A stretch of 64,000 bases of DNA. Source: Qipengyuania nanhaisediminis. Lineage in GTDB: Bacteria; Pseudomonadota; Alphaproteobacteria; Sphingomonadales; Sphingomonadaceae. The notes beneath the pieces were generated by a model. That model did no database searches and had not been told where the DNA came from. It saw only the letters and a list, made by a program, of their open reading frames with translations. Positions 1-9,488 of the stretch are shown piece after piece (position 1 is the stretch's first letter; the number at the start of each line of letters is the position of its first letter). The position numbers and the translations under genes are program-made. Location of the stretch: positions 827,461 to 891,460 of the forward strand of contig NZ_FOWZ01000001.1 in NCBI RefSeq assembly GCF_900115585.1, written 5' to 3'.

Positions 1-1027
1 TATGGTGGTCCTTCACGCCCGAGAGGTAGACCATATGCTTGCTCGAACCGCCGCCCGTCAGGCCGATGTCGGTTTCGCGTGCTTCGCCGGGGCCGTTGAC
101 CACGCAGCCGAGGACCGAAAGGCTCATCGGCGTCTTGATGTGTTCGAGACGCTTCTCGAGCGTTTCGACGGTGCGGATTACATCGAAGCCCTGGCGCGAA
201 CAGCTGGGGCAGGAGACCACGCGGACGCCGCGAGTGCGCAGGCCCAATGCCTTGAGCATTTCGAAGCCGACTTTCACTTCCTGCTCCGGCTCTGCGGACA
301 GGGACACGCGGATGGTGTCGCCGATGCCGGCCCACAGCAGACTGCCGATACCGATGGAGCTCTTGACCGTACCGCCGATCAGCCCGCCTGCCTCGGTAAT
401 GCCGAGGTGGAGCGGGCAATCCACGGCCTCTGCCAGTCCATGATAGGCTGCGACCGCAAGGAACACGTCGCTGGCCTTCACCGCGACCTTGTATTCGTGG
501 AAATCGTGGTCCTGCAGCAGCTTGATATGATCGAGCGCGCTTTCGATCAGCGCTTCGGGGCAAGGCTCGCCGTATTTCTCCAGCAGGTCCTTTTCGAGCG
601 ACCCTGCGTTCACGCCAATGCGGATGGCGCAGCCATTGGCCTTTGCCGCACGCACGACTTCGGCGACGCGCTCGGAAGAGCCGATATTGCCCGGATTGAT
701 GCGCAGGCAGGCCGCGCCCTTGTCGGCAGCTTCGAGTGCACGCTTGTAGTGGAAGTGGATGTCCGCGACGATCGGCACGTTTGCCGCGCGCGTGATCTTG
801 TCGAAATTCGCGGTCGATTCCTCGGTCGGGCAGGACACGCGGATGATGTCCGCGCCCACGTCCTCGCAGCGGCGGATCTGGTCGATCGTCGCGGCCACAT
901 CCTCTGTCGGGGTGTTGGTCATGGTCTGGACCGTAATCGGGGCATCGCCGCCGACGGCGACGTTACCGACCATGATCTGGCGGGACTTGCGGCGCTCGAT
1001 ATCGCGCCAGGGGCGTACGGAAGACAT
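1..1027 (-). CDS. ispG: 4-hydroxy-3-methylbut-2-enyl diphosphate synthase IspG (3' end outside window)
   Basis: Makes HMBPP from methylerythritol cyclodiphosphate in the MEP isoprenoid pathway; cytosolic [4Fe-4S] enzyme. The first 342 codons are visible. The N-terminal TIM-barrel sequence ([19 protein letters not shown]) is followed by the cluster ligands CPSC near residues 271-274 and CVVNGPGEA near 308-316. The family is usually about 370-400 residues, so a few tens of residues are missing beyond the window start. Start ATG chosen because [13 protein letters not shown] is the conserved family N-terminus. Confidence 0.95.
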   Translation of the reverse strand, partial: MSSVRPWRDIERRKSRQIMVGNVAVGGDAPITVQTMTNTPTEDVAATIDQIRRCEDVGADIIRVSCPTEESTANFDKITRAANVPIVADIHFHYKRALEAADKGAACLRINPGNIGSSERVAEVVRAAKANGCAIRIGVNAGSLEKDLLEKYGEPCPEALIESALDHIKLLQDHDFHEYKVAVKASDVFLAVAAYHGLAEAVDCPLHLGITEAGGLIGGTVKSSIGIGSLLWAGIGDTIRVSLSAEPEQEVKVGFEMLKALGLRTRGVRVVSCPSCSRQGFDVIRTVETLEKRLEHIKTPMSLSVLGCVVNGPGEARETDIGLTGGGSSKHMVYLSGVKDHH

Positions 1028-1097
1028 GGAGGGCGATATAGAGACGCTTCGATGAAGGGGCAATGACAGGCAGCATGACTTACGGCATGAGAGCCAC

Positions 1098-2099
1098 ATG
1101 AGCGAAGCGACAGACGACGTAATGACCGACAGCGCGCTCCTGTTCGGGCGCGTGCTCGACGGGCAGGGCGGGGCGCGCCAGATCGAGTGGGAAGAGGCCA
1201 TGGCCTGGCAACCGGCTGCGCCGGGAGAGGTGCTATGGCTGCATATCTGCCGCAACCGTCCGGGCGTGCAGCAATGGCTCCAGAACCAGCTGGGCGTTCC
1301 CGAACCCACGGCCGAATTGCTTACCAGCGACCAGACCCGCCCGCGCGCCTTCAGGGAGGGCGAGACGCTGGTCGGCACGCTGCGCGGGATCAACTTCAAT
1401 CCGGGCGCGCAGCCGGAGGACATGATTTCCATGCAGCTATGGTGCGACGGCCGCCGGCTCATCACATTGCGTCGCCACCCGCTGCAGACCCCGCGCGAGG
1501 TCATGGCGCAGCTCGATCGCGGGGTCGGGCCACCGGACGCGGGCGCGACCATCACCCTGCTGGCAGAGCTGATGATTGCCCGCATGAGCCAGTCGATTGT
1601 CGATATGAACTACGTGCTCGACGAGCTGGAGGATGACGATCCGGAAGAACATGCCGAAGCCATGCTCAGTCGCATCTCGACGATCCGCCGCAATTGCCTC
1701 GGCCTCAAACGGCACATGGCACCGCAGCACGAAGCGCTGGAACAGATCAGCCGCGAGGCCCCTTACTGGTTCGAGGAGCACGACCGGCGCGAAATCGCCG
1801 AATCCATCGCGCGCCTGCGCCGCTATCTCGACGATATCGACATCAGCAAGGAAAGCGCCTTGGTCCTGCAGGACGAATTGCGCGCCCGCAGCCTCGCCAG
1901 CAGCGAGCATGCGACCTACATGCTCACCATCGTGGCGGGCATCTTCCTGCCGCTGGGCTTCCTCACCGGCCTGCTCGGCATCAATGTCGGCGGGATGCCC
2001 GGCATGGACGATCCCGACGCATTCTGGGCCGTGGTCGCGCTCTGCCTGTTCCTGTTTATCGCGCTTATCGTCGTCTTCCGGCGCCTGCGCTGGTTGTGA
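1098..2099 (+). CDS. CorA/ZntB-family divalent metal transporter
   Basis: 333-residue inner-membrane protein of the CorA superfamily, probably moving zinc or a similar divalent cation. A long cytoplasmic helical domain (residues 1-270) precedes two C-terminal membrane helices near 272-298 and 308-328. The loop after TM1 reads GINVGGMPG, the ZntB-type form of the CorA GMN signature, which favours zinc over magnesium. It stands alone, divergent from ispG, and converges on the DUF885 gene 3 nt away. The substrate is inferred from the loop only. Confidence 0.85.
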   Translation: MSEATDDVMTDSALLFGRVLDGQGGARQIEWEEAMAWQPAAPGEVLWLHICRNRPGVQQWLQNQLGVPEPTAELLTSDQTRPRAFREGETLVGTLRGINFNPGAQPEDMISMQLWCDGRRLITLRRHPLQTPREVMAQLDRGVGPPDAGATITLLAELMIARMSQSIVDMNYVLDELEDDDPEEHAEAMLSRISTIRRNCLGLKRHMAPQHEALEQISREAPYWFEEHDRREIAESIARLRRYLDDIDISKESALVLQDELRARSLASSEHATYMLTIVAGIFLPLGFLTGLLGINVGGMPGMDDPDAFWAVVALCLFLFIALIVVFRRLRWL

Positions 2100-2102
2100 G
2101 GC

Positions 2103-3884
2103 TTATCCCCCGGCCATCTGCGAGGGGATGAATTCCTCGCGCACGGCCTTGGCGATCAGGTCTAGCGGGATGATGCCCTGGCTGAGCAGGAAGTCGTTGA
2201 AAGCGCGTTCGTTGAAGGCAGCGCCCAGTGCCACCTCGGTTTCCACGCGCAGGTCGATCAGCTTGCGATAGCCGTAGTAATAGGACCCTGCCTGGCCGGG
2301 CATGCGGAACTGGTAGCGATCGAGTTCCTGCTTGGTCATGCCGGGCGAGAACAGCGCTTCTTCGCGCAAGATCCGCTCTGCCTCTGCGCGCGACATCAGG
2401 CCGAGGTTGAGCGCCGGATCGAGGAAGGCACGGGCCGCGCGCAGCAGGCGGAACTGCTGCGCGATGAACTGCCCCTCGATCGGTTCGTGCGGCAGCATTT
2501 CCGCTTCGGCATAGAGCGCCCAGCCTTCGACGTTTACGCTGTTGAAGGCGTAGAGCATGCGCGCAAGGCTGACACCCTGTGCGACGAGGGCCGCAAACTG
2601 CATTTCGTGACCCGGGCGCGCTTCGTGGGCGCTGAGCGTCCAGCTGGCGGCGGGGAAGTTGAAATCGTCATAGGCGTCTTCCGCGCTCGCCGTCGGGTTG
2701 CCGACGGTGAGGACGAACGTGCCCTGTTCCCCGGTATTCCCGATCAGGCGCGGCGGGCGCATGTGCGGGGCGGGCTGTGCAGCGCTTTCCGCCTGGCTCG
2801 CAACGCGCATGTTCATCTCGTAATCTGGGAGCGAGACTATGTCGTGCGCGCGGATCTGGGCTTCCAGCTTCGCGTTCACTGCACGGTAGAAATCCTCGAT
2901 CTCGTCATTGGGAATGGTCATTGCCTTCAGGCCGGCCATGACCGAGGCCATGTCGGTCTCTTCCCAGCCGTATTTGGCAGCGATCTGCGGGGCGAGCGCT
3001 TCCATCTGGGCGCGTATTTCGTAGAAGCCCCGGCGCGCGCGGCTCATCGCTTCGCGCGGGTCCATCTCGATCCCGACCTCGCGCAGGCGCAGGGCATAGA
3101 GTTCTTCGGGCAGGCGCGGATCGGTGCGTGCTGCAGGAACCACGGTTGCCGTGGTCCACTCTCCGTAATCGGTGAGCTGGGCCTCCATCGCATCCAGAGC
3201 CTCGTCCGCGCCTTCGATCTCGTACTTCGCAAACAGCTCGCGGATGCCGGCGACGAAGGTCGGGATCTTACCGACCGATTCCTCCACCTCGACGCGGTAA
3301 GGGCCCATCTTGCCCTCGCCGCGGCTGGCTTCGAAGCGGGCCTTGGCCAGCTCGGTCATTGGCTGGGTATCGGGCCACAGCCCCGTGTAGCGCTGCAGCA
3401 GTTCGAGCGCCTTGGCGCGGCGGTGCTCTGCGGTCTGGTCGGACAGGAGCTGACCGATATTGCCAAACATGGCCTGGCCGACTTCTGCGAATTCGAGCGT
3501 TTCGCGATTGCTCAACTCGATGCGCTCATTGTCCATTTCGAGCGAGTCGATCAGGATCTGGAGGTCCTGCAGGACGTAAGGGTTGGTTTCGACCTGCTTG
3601 GCTGCTTCGTATTCCGCGATCAGCGCGCGCGAGGCGGCGACATAGCGCTCGTCCCGGTCCAGCGACATGTCGTTGACCAGCCCGTCATACTGCTCATAGC
3701 CCGCCGATGACGCTCCGGTCGGGAAGAAGCTCGCCTGAAGGGCAATCGCTTTCTGGGTGTAGGCATTGCTGGTTTCTACCCAGTCGGGCGTGGCGGGCGT
3801 TTCGGCGGCATCCTGGGCCACCAGCGGTGCGGCGGGCAGGGCCGATGCGGTGGCAAGGGCGATGGCGGCGGCGAAAGTCTTCAT
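2103..3884 (-). CDS. DUF885 family secreted peptidase-like protein
   Basis: 593 residues with a Sec signal peptide (AAAIALATASALPAAPLVAQ, cleaved around residue 23), so periplasmic. The body matches the DUF885 family: long helical segments and a metalloprotease-like HEARPGHEMQ near residues 419-428, followed by a downstream Glu-rich helix (NVEGWALYAEAEM). This HExxPGH arrangement is typical of putative zinc peptidases of the family; the substrate is unknown. Start ATG sits behind a good GGAGGG ribosome site. Monocistronic, tail-to-tail with the transporter gene. Confidence 0.85.
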   Translation of the reverse strand: MKTFAAAIALATASALPAAPLVAQDAAETPATPDWVETSNAYTQKAIALQASFFPTGASSAGYEQYDGLVNDMSLDRDERYVAASRALIAEYEAAKQVETNPYVLQDLQILIDSLEMDNERIELSNRETLEFAEVGQAMFGNIGQLLSDQTAEHRRAKALELLQRYTGLWPDTQPMTELAKARFEASRGEGKMGPYRVEVEESVGKIPTFVAGIRELFAKYEIEGADEALDAMEAQLTDYGEWTTATVVPAARTDPRLPEELYALRLREVGIEMDPREAMSRARRGFYEIRAQMEALAPQIAAKYGWEETDMASVMAGLKAMTIPNDEIEDFYRAVNAKLEAQIRAHDIVSLPDYEMNMRVASQAESAAQPAPHMRPPRLIGNTGEQGTFVLTVGNPTASAEDAYDDFNFPAASWTLSAHEARPGHEMQFAALVAQGVSLARMLYAFNSVNVEGWALYAEAEMLPHEPIEGQFIAQQFRLLRAARAFLDPALNLGLMSRAEAERILREEALFSPGMTKQELDRYQFRMPGQAGSYYYGYRKLIDLRVETEVALGAAFNERAFNDFLLSQGIIPLDLIAKAVREEFIPSQMAGG

Positions 3885-3959
3885 GGGTATTCCCTCCTGT
3901 TGGCGGAGGGACTGCCGAGCCGCGCGCCACTTGGCAAGCGCCGGCCCGACGAATGCGCC

Positions 3960-4607
3960 TTACCAGCGGACCAGCGGCGGTATCGCGTACCGCCCGGCCA
4001 GCGCCATCAGTGCCACCGGGGCGACATGCCAGATGCCGAGGTGGCCGATGGTGTCGATGGGGCACGCAAGGCCGAAGGCGAAGCTGCCGATCGCGCCTGC
4101 TGCAATGCCGGTGTATGTTCCTGCCGCATTGAGCGAAACCGGCGCGCCGCGGCGCAGCCACAGTACGAGCGCTGCGGCAGTCACCAGTCCGAAAGCTGCC
4201 CCTGCGAGGAAACAGCCCGCACCATAGGGGTCGTTGAACAGCGCGGTCGTCAGGCCGCCAAAGCCCAGGACGGCAAGTGCGGTTAGTGGCAGCAGGAACA
4301 GCATGGCGGAAGACCAGCGCGCGCCTTCGTGCGTATTGCCGACGCGGGGGCTGGCCATGCGCAGGACGGCGAGGGCGGACGCCGCCCCGACCATTCCGAG
4401 CATGCCATTGACGATAAAGAACACCCCGGACGCCTGGCCGGAACCAATGCCGCGCCACAGCCCATCGAGCAATTCGACGAGGATCACGGTCGCCACTGCC
4501 GACAGGGCCACCAGCGCGATGCCGTGCGAAAGCCGGATCGGCTCTACCGGCGCAAGATCGTCCGCCAGATCGTCGATCAGGGAGTTCGGAACCCGGTTCA
4601 TTGTCAT
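3960..4607 (-). CDS. nrsF: NrsF-type (DUF1109) anti-sigma factor, six-TM
   Basis: 215-residue polytopic membrane protein, about six helices, matching the NrsF/DUF1109 family that holds ECF sigma factors at the inner membrane. Two cysteines in the second half (PYGAGCF and GLACPID) are in the positions of the conserved family cysteines thought to sense metal or oxidative stress in Caulobacter. The start ATG at 4607 overlaps the sigma gene stop as ATGA, so the pair is translationally coupled. A longer in-frame ORF upstream is only the shadow of the sigma gene. Confidence 0.85.
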   Translation of the reverse strand: MTMNRVPNSLIDDLADDLAPVEPIRLSHGIALVALSAVATVILVELLDGLWRGIGSGQASGVFFIVNGMLGMVGAASALAVLRMASPRVGNTHEGARWSSAMLFLLPLTALAVLGFGGLTTALFNDPYGAGCFLAGAAFGLVTAAALVLWLRRGAPVSLNAAGTYTGIAAGAIGSFAFGLACPIDTIGHLGIWHVAPVALMALAGRYAIPPLVRW

Positions 4608-5134
4608 TCGGCCTTTTCTACGAGCGCGGACAGCTTTTTCAGTCCGCGATGGATATTCACTTTGACCAGGCTTTCGCTCTGGCCGGTCTTGGCGGAAGCT
4701 TCGGAGATGGTCAGCCCTTCGATCTTGACTAGCTCGATGACCTCGGCCTGCTTGTCGGGGAGGTGGACGAACAGCCGTTCGAGGCTCATGCGGGCCATGA
4801 CGGCCTCTTCCTCGCTGTCCTCGGCCGCGTCGTGATCGCCAAGCTCGTCTTCGGCGCTGCGGTAGACTTTGCGCAGATGGTCGATCCAGCGATAGCGCGC
4901 GATCGCGGCAAGCCAAGGATAGAAAGCCCGTGTCGGATCCCAGGTGGCGCGCTTGGCGTGCACGGCCATAAGCACTTCCTGCACCAGATCGTCGAGCTGG
5001 GCGGGAGCCACGCGCTTCCTGAAATAGCGTTCGAGCCACAATTGCACTTCGGACAGCAGCGCGCGGTACATGGCGCGGTCGCCCTTTTGCGAGGCGGCCA
5101 TCATCTGCGCCATGCTGGCTTCGTCGGCGATCAT
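4604..5134 (-). CDS. sigF: ECF RNA polymerase sigma factor, SigF-like
   Basis: 176-residue sigma-70 family protein with only regions 2 and 4. Region 2 contains LDDLVQEVLMAVHAKRATWDP and FYPWLAAIARYRWIDHLR; region 4 contains LPDKQAEVIELVKIEGLTISEASAKTGQS, the helix-turn-helix that reads the -35. Followed by the NrsF-type anti-sigma gene with a 4-nt overlap. A GTAACC-N16-CGAA element lies just upstream, matching the recalled Caulobacter SigF consensus, so the operon probably controls itself. Likely role: response to metals or oxidants; the inducer is an inference. Confidence 0.88.
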   Translation of the reverse strand: MIADEASMAQMMAASQKGDRAMYRALLSEVQLWLERYFRKRVAPAQLDDLVQEVLMAVHAKRATWDPTRAFYPWLAAIARYRWIDHLRKVYRSAEDELGDHDAAEDSEEEAVMARMSLERLFVHLPDKQAEVIELVKIEGLTISEASAKTGQSESLVKVNIHRGLKKLSALVEKAE

Positions 5135-5171
5135 CGCGCGTCTTCCCCTCGACTTCCTGTCTTCACCGCCA

Positions 5172-5197
5172 TTCGCGAGAGCTGGCCGGTCGGTTAC
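5172..5197 (-). promoter_or_regulatory. Candidate SigF-dependent autoregulatory promoter
   Basis: On the minus strand GTAACC (5197-5192), 16 nt, then CGAA (5175-5172). This equals the GTAACC-N16-CGAA promoter pattern I recall for Caulobacter SigF targets. The CGAA box is about 38 nt upstream of the sigma start codon, a normal leader length. Binding is inferred from pattern and position. Confidence 0.6.
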
Positions 5198-5247
5198 AGG
5201 AGAGCAAAGAAAATCCGGGTGTCGGGAGCGCCGGTCCGGCGCCCCGC

Positions 5248-6210
5248 TCAGTAAGTGAAGCTTTCGCCGACCATTTTCTCGCTCATCGACCAGAGGCGGT
5301 CGGCCTTGTCGGGATCGATCGCATAGCTGCGCACGCCGCCACCGGTGCTCTCGTCGTCCTGGTCGGCGACGTGGCAGTTTTCGCAGTAAAGACCGCCATT
5401 GCCTTCCAGCTCTTCCGCCGTCGCGGCCCAGCAGGTGGTCGCTGCGCCTTGCGGGATGGTCTTGAACGGCTCCGGGGTTTCGCCGCGCTCTTCAGCGTTC
5501 TTGCGTATCCGCTCCATGAGATCGGCCATGTCCTGATCGCTCATGTGACGGCCGAGGTTCGTCATGATGCCGCCGGGATGCAGCGAATAGGCGTGGATGC
5601 CCTTGTCGGAGAGCCGCTTTTCAAGGCCCACGGCGAACAGGACGTTGGCCGTCTTCGACTGGCCGTAGCTCACCCACTTGTCGTAATCGCGGCTTTCGAA
5701 ATTCGGATCGTCGAAGTCGACGGGGGCAATGTGGTGGCCGCGGCTCGACAGGTTGACGATGCGCGGACGCTCGCCCTTCTCCAGCAGGGGGACCAGCAGA
5801 TTGGTCAGCAGGAAATGGCCGACATGGTTGGTGCCGAACTGCATTTCGAAACCGTCGGCGGTTTTCGCCTGGTCGCAGGCCATGACGCCAGCATTGTTGA
5901 TCAGGAGGTCGATCTTCTCGAAGCGCTCGTTCGCTTCGGCGGCCGCCTTGCGGATGCTGTCGAGCGAGGCGAGGTCGCATTTGAGCGTGTCGACCGTCGC
6001 GCCGGTCTGTTCCGCGATGGCATCGGCCGCCGCGGACAGCTTGGTCGCATCGCGGCCGGACAGGATGATGTGCGCGCCCTTCGCGGCCATCGCACGCGCG
6101 GTTTCCTGCCCCAGTCCGGAATAGCCGCCGGTAACCAGTGCGGTGCGTCCCGACAGATCCTTGCCTTCAAGAACGTCGTCCGCCGTGCTTTCGAAACCGA
6201 ATTCGCTCAT
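5248..6210 (-). CDS. Short-chain dehydrogenase/reductase, retinol dehydrogenase-like
   Basis: 320-residue NAD(P)-dependent oxidoreductase with a full Rossmann fold. Cofactor motif TGGYSGLG lies near residues 27-34, NNAGVM near 107-112, and the catalytic YGQSK tetrad near 182-186. The length and the LLTNLLVPLLEKG/NLSSRGHH segments place it among long SDRs annotated as light-dependent protochlorophyllide-reductase-like or retinol dehydrogenases; the substrate cannot be read. Stands alone, with a terminator-like hairpin between it and the channel gene upstream. Confidence 0.85.
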   Translation of the reverse strand: MSEFGFESTADDVLEGKDLSGRTALVTGGYSGLGQETARAMAAKGAHIILSGRDATKLSAAADAIAEQTGATVDTLKCDLASLDSIRKAAAEANERFEKIDLLINNAGVMACDQAKTADGFEMQFGTNHVGHFLLTNLLVPLLEKGERPRIVNLSSRGHHIAPVDFDDPNFESRDYDKWVSYGQSKTANVLFAVGLEKRLSDKGIHAYSLHPGGIMTNLGRHMSDQDMADLMERIRKNAEERGETPEPFKTIPQGAATTCWAATAEELEGNGGLYCENCHVADQDDESTGGGVRSYAIDPDKADRLWSMSEKMVGESFTY

Positions 6211-6250
6211 CGCTGTCTTCTCCCTTGTGGAGGCCAGCGTAGCAGAAACG

Positions 6251-6283
6251 AAAAGGGGCGCGAGAGCTTTCGCCTCACGCCCC
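6251..6283 (-). terminator. Rho-independent terminator after the channel gene
   Basis: Reading leftward, GGGGCGTGAG and CTCGCGCCCC form a 10-bp GC-rich stem with one wobble (6255-6283), followed by TTTT. It lies about 40 nt past the stop of the MscS-like channel gene and ahead of the SDR start, so it insulates the two genes. Confidence 0.75.
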
Positions 6284-6320
6284 GATCCTGCGTCCCCTTG
6301 GGGTCTCGTTATGGCTTTGC

Positions 6321-7568
6321 TTATGCGCCCGGAGGCAGCGGATCGTCGCTCTTGGGAGCAGCCGCCTTGCGCCGCTTGGGCTTGGGTGCCGCAGCGCTGC
6401 CACCGGCCAGATCGTTATCCATCTGGTCGAGCTTGCGCGCCGCCCAGTCGCGGCCGCCAAGGCCGAAGGCAAGCGCGCCTGCAACCGCGATGCCTGCGAT
6501 CAGGATCGTCAGCGCATTGGCCGGGATCATGCCGCCGATGCCGGTAAACTGCAGGCCCATGAAGACGAACAGGATGATCGTCGCCCAGCGCACGATGGTC
6601 GCTGCCGTCGAATTGCCTGCATCGCCCGCGATAAGCCGTGCGAGCATGTTGGCGATCAGAAAGCCGAAGGCGATGACCACCGCTCCGAAGATCACGCGCC
6701 CGCCGAGTTCGAGCAACTGATCGAGGATGCTCGTCAGTTCCGGGAAGCCGAGGATGCGCGTCGCGGCTATCGCGAAGAACAGGATGATCGCGACTTGGGC
6801 GATGCGGGCGATGATACCGCTCGCAGTGGTGCCTTCGGCAACCAGCCCGCTTTCACCGAGCGCCCTGTCGACGCCGAGACCGGGCAGGACTTCCTTCACG
6901 ATCTGGACCACGAACTTGCTGATGAGATAGCCGATACCGAGCAGGATCGCCGCAGCGATGATGTTCGGGATCGCAGCGAATATCATCCGCAGCATGTCCG
7001 ATGCCGGATCGCTGATCGACTGGATTTCCAGCTGCTCGAGCGCCGCGATGGCGACCGGGATAGCGATCAGGACATAGACGATCGTGCCGATGGTCTTGCT
7101 GATGGCGGTATTGCCGGTGACGTTGTCCACGCCGCCGCGATTGGCCCATTTGTCGAAATCCACCGTCTGCAGTGTGGTGACAACCAGATCGCGCACGATC
7201 CGAGCCACCATCATGCCGATGAAGAAGATGAGGCCGGCCCACAGCAGGTTGGGCACGAAATCGACCACGTTTTCCAGCAGGCTGTCGATAGGTCCCGCGA
7301 CCCCGCCGAGTTCGAGGATATTGAGAATGATCAGCAGGCCGAACAGCCAGATCAGCAGTCCCACGATCTTGCCGAGGGATTCGCCGAGGCTGGCACCGTT
7401 GCCGGTCCCGCGATTGAAGAATGCGACATTGTCGACGAGCTTGGCGAATGCCCATTTCGCCGCTCGCGCGGCAAGCCATGTGATGACCAGGGCGATGACT
7501 GCGTAAAGCAGCTTCTCACCCAGCTCCATCGCGACCTGTTGGTCGAATTTGTATCTGTCGAAAATCAC
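6321..7568 (-). CDS. CmpX-like mechanosensitive channel-related membrane protein
   Basis: 415 residues with about eight to ten membrane helices in two similar halves. Each half carries the conserved-TM-helix repeat (VVDFVPNLLWAGLIFFIGMMVARI; FAAIPNIIAAAILLGIGYLISKF) seen in CmpX and other MscS-related proteins. The usual MscS beta-domain is absent; the tail is a short Lys/Pro-rich cytoplasmic stretch. Probable role: osmotic or envelope-stress channel or its modulator. Start is GTG at 7568, behind GGGGAGAGG. Confidence 0.8.
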   Translation of the reverse strand: MIFDRYKFDQQVAMELGEKLLYAVIALVITWLAARAAKWAFAKLVDNVAFFNRGTGNGASLGESLGKIVGLLIWLFGLLIILNILELGGVAGPIDSLLENVVDFVPNLLWAGLIFFIGMMVARIVRDLVVTTLQTVDFDKWANRGGVDNVTGNTAISKTIGTIVYVLIAIPVAIAALEQLEIQSISDPASDMLRMIFAAIPNIIAAAILLGIGYLISKFVVQIVKEVLPGLGVDRALGESGLVAEGTTASGIIARIAQVAIILFFAIAATRILGFPELTSILDQLLELGGRVIFGAVVIAFGFLIANMLARLIAGDAGNSTAATIVRWATIILFVFMGLQFTGIGGMIPANALTILIAGIAVAGALAFGLGGRDWAARKLDQMDNDLAGGSAAAPKPKRRKAAAPKSDDPLPPGA

Positions 7569-7679
7569 GAAACCTCTCCCCTATTGGTTTCCGTAACGTC
7601 GCGCTCTACCACGATGACGCATTCATACAAAAAGCGCGCGGGGGGTGGAGTGGATAACTTTGCCTGCTATCACTCTCGC

Positions 7680-8783
7680 ATGAGAGGATTTTTCACCCGC
7701 TTCGCCCTCGTTTTCTCGGCTCTCGCGTTCGCCGGACAGGTCCCTGCGACGGCCCAGGACAGTGAACCTGCCGGGACGCGTTGGTCCTTCGCCATCCATG
7801 GCGGCGCAGGCACGATTTCGCGCGAGGACATGACTCCGCAAGAAGACGCCGCGCACCGCGCCGCCCTGCAGGCCGCGCTCGATGCGGGGTCGAAGGTGCT
7901 GGACGAAGGCGGCACGGCGATGGACGCGGTCGAGGCCGCGATCCTGCTGCTGGAAGACGAGCCGCGTTTCAATGCGGGCCGCGGCGCGGTCTATACCTGG
8001 GAAGGCAGCCACGAACTCGACGCCTCGATCATGGACGGCGCGACCCGCGATGCAGGCGCGGTGGCAGGTGTCACCAACATCCGCAATCCGATCCTGCTGG
8101 CGCGCAAGGTCATGACCGATAGCCCGCATGTCATGCTGGCCGGCAAGGGCGCGGAGGACTTTGCCGTGGAGCAGGGCATCGAGATCGTCCCGCCGAGCTA
8201 TTTCGACACCGAACGGCGGCGCGAGGCGCTGGAGCGGATGAAAGCGCGGCAATTGTCCTCGCTCGATGTGGACCTCAAGTTCGGGACGGTCGGCGCAGTG
8301 GCGCTCGACCGCAATGGCAACATGGCTGCGGGCACGTCGACCGGCGGGATGACCGGCAAGCGCTGGGGCCGCGTTGGCGATGCACCGATCATCGGCGCGG
8401 GCACCTATGCCGACAACCGGTCTTGCGCCGTCTCGGCGACCGGCTGGGGCGAATACTTCATCCGCGTCGGTGTGGCGCACGAAATCTGTGCTTTGCTTAG
8501 GGCCGATCGCCAGGCGGCACGCAGCGCCGCGGAGTGGGACGCAGCGCGGGCGGCGGGACCGGACACGGTCGTATTTGTTTCCGGAGTTGAGATGCCAGTC
8601 GGAGCTGCGCAGAATGTCGCCGACGATGTCATGGACGACGTCAAAGAGCTCGGCGGCGACGGAGGGATCATTCTCGTCACGCCGGAAGGACACGCGCTCT
8701 TCAGTTTCAACACTGCAGGCATGTATCGCGGCCGGGCGACGAGCGACGGGCTCAACGAGGTGGCGATCTACGGCGATGACTAG
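7680..8783 (+). CDS. Periplasmic isoaspartyl peptidase / plant-type L-asparaginase
   Basis: 367-residue Ntn-hydrolase with a signal peptide (LVFSALAFAGQVPATAQ), so exported. Motifs: FAIHGGAGTIS near the N-terminus, NAGRGAVYTW, and the autocleavage site GTVGAVALD with nucleophile Thr near residue 203, followed by AAGTSTGGMTGK and GAGTYADN. The precursor should self-cleave into alpha and beta chains that hydrolyse beta-aspartyl dipeptides and asparagine. The ATG at 7680 is chosen because it opens the signal peptide; the open frame extends much further upstream over the channel gene's antisense. Confidence 0.9.
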   Translation: MRGFFTRFALVFSALAFAGQVPATAQDSEPAGTRWSFAIHGGAGTISREDMTPQEDAAHRAALQAALDAGSKVLDEGGTAMDAVEAAILLLEDEPRFNAGRGAVYTWEGSHELDASIMDGATRDAGAVAGVTNIRNPILLARKVMTDSPHVMLAGKGAEDFAVEQGIEIVPPSYFDTERRREALERMKARQLSSLDVDLKFGTVGAVALDRNGNMAAGTSTGGMTGKRWGRVGDAPIIGAGTYADNRSCAVSATGWGEYFIRVGVAHEICALLRADRQAARSAAEWDAARAAGPDTVVFVSGVEMPVGAAQNVADDVMDDVKELGGDGGIILVTPEGHALFSFNTAGMYRGRATSDGLNEVAIYGDD

Positions 8784-8981
8784 CGCCGAGTCGCAGCGAC
8801 GCAGGGCAATGTAGGGCCATCGCAAACAGGATTTTGAATCAGGTAATTAGCCTCCGCTTTTGACTCGGCTCGCGGCGAGGCGCACCTTGCCTCCAGCGTT
8901 GGGGGACATCCAGAAACTGTAGGGCCGCATGGTCCTGACGCCACTCACGGGTCGCAGCACTCGTTAGAGAAGGAGTCAGGT

Positions 8982-9431
8982 ATGAAGCACCTTATCAAGA
9001 CCGCAGTATTGGCATCCACGCTGGCCTTTGCCGTCCCGCAGGCGGCGCAGGCGCAGGACGAGTATCCGTTGACCGGCGCAGAATGGATCGAGATCACCGG
9101 GATCGATATCCATGACGGTGCCGGATACAAATACGCCACCCACCTTGCCGATGCATGGCGCAAGAACATGGATTACTCGGTCGAGCAGGGCTGGATCGAA
9201 AGCTACGAGATCTGGAGCAACACCCATGCGCGCAAGGGCGAGCCGGACCTGTGGCTGATCACCCGTTTCGACCAGTTCGCGACCAATGCGGAATATGAAG
9301 AACGCGGCCGGAAAGTGCGCGCGATGATGCAGCGCACGATTACCCAGCTGAATTCGGAATCGGGCAACCGCGCCGAATATCGCACGATCCTTGGCGATGT
9401 CCTCGCCAAGCGGCTGGTCTGGCGCGACTGA
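8982..9431 (+). CDS. Exported protein of unknown function, 149 aa
   Basis: Not recognised. It has a clear signal peptide (KTAVLASTLAFAVPQAAQAQ, cleaved near residue 24) and a small mature domain of about 125 residues rich in aromatic and charged residues (GWIESYEIWSN, DLWLITRFDQF), which could be a dimeric alpha/beta-barrel-like fold. AGAGAAGGAG precedes the ATG. A rho-independent terminator follows 20 nt later, so it is a single-gene unit. Periplasmic location is secure; function is not. Confidence 0.75.
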   Translation: MKHLIKTAVLASTLAFAVPQAAQAQDEYPLTGAEWIEITGIDIHDGAGYKYATHLADAWRKNMDYSVEQGWIESYEIWSNTHARKGEPDLWLITRFDQFATNAEYEERGRKVRAMMQRTITQLNSESGNRAEYRTILGDVLAKRLVWRD

Positions 9432-9450
9432 TGCACTAATCCCCCCGGGA

Positions 9451-9481
9451 GGGCGGGCTGCCTGCGAGCGGCTCGCCCTTT
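9451..9481 (+). terminator. Terminator after the 149-aa exported protein
   Basis: GGGCGGGC pairs with GCTCGCCC (one G-T pair) around a 12-nt loop, followed by TTTCTC. It follows the stop codon by 20 nt and also lies between convergent genes, so it may work for pheA too. Confidence 0.65.
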
Positions 9482-9488
9482 CTCGGGC

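Noticed and set aside
2..1066. 354-codon plus-strand frame over ispG
   Set aside because: IspG on the minus strand has conserved cysteines and the family N-terminus; the plus-strand frame has no recognisable feature.
6795..7679. Long N-terminal extension of the isoaspartyl peptidase
   Set aside because: The extension is antisense to the channel gene and would bury the signal peptide that begins at 7680.
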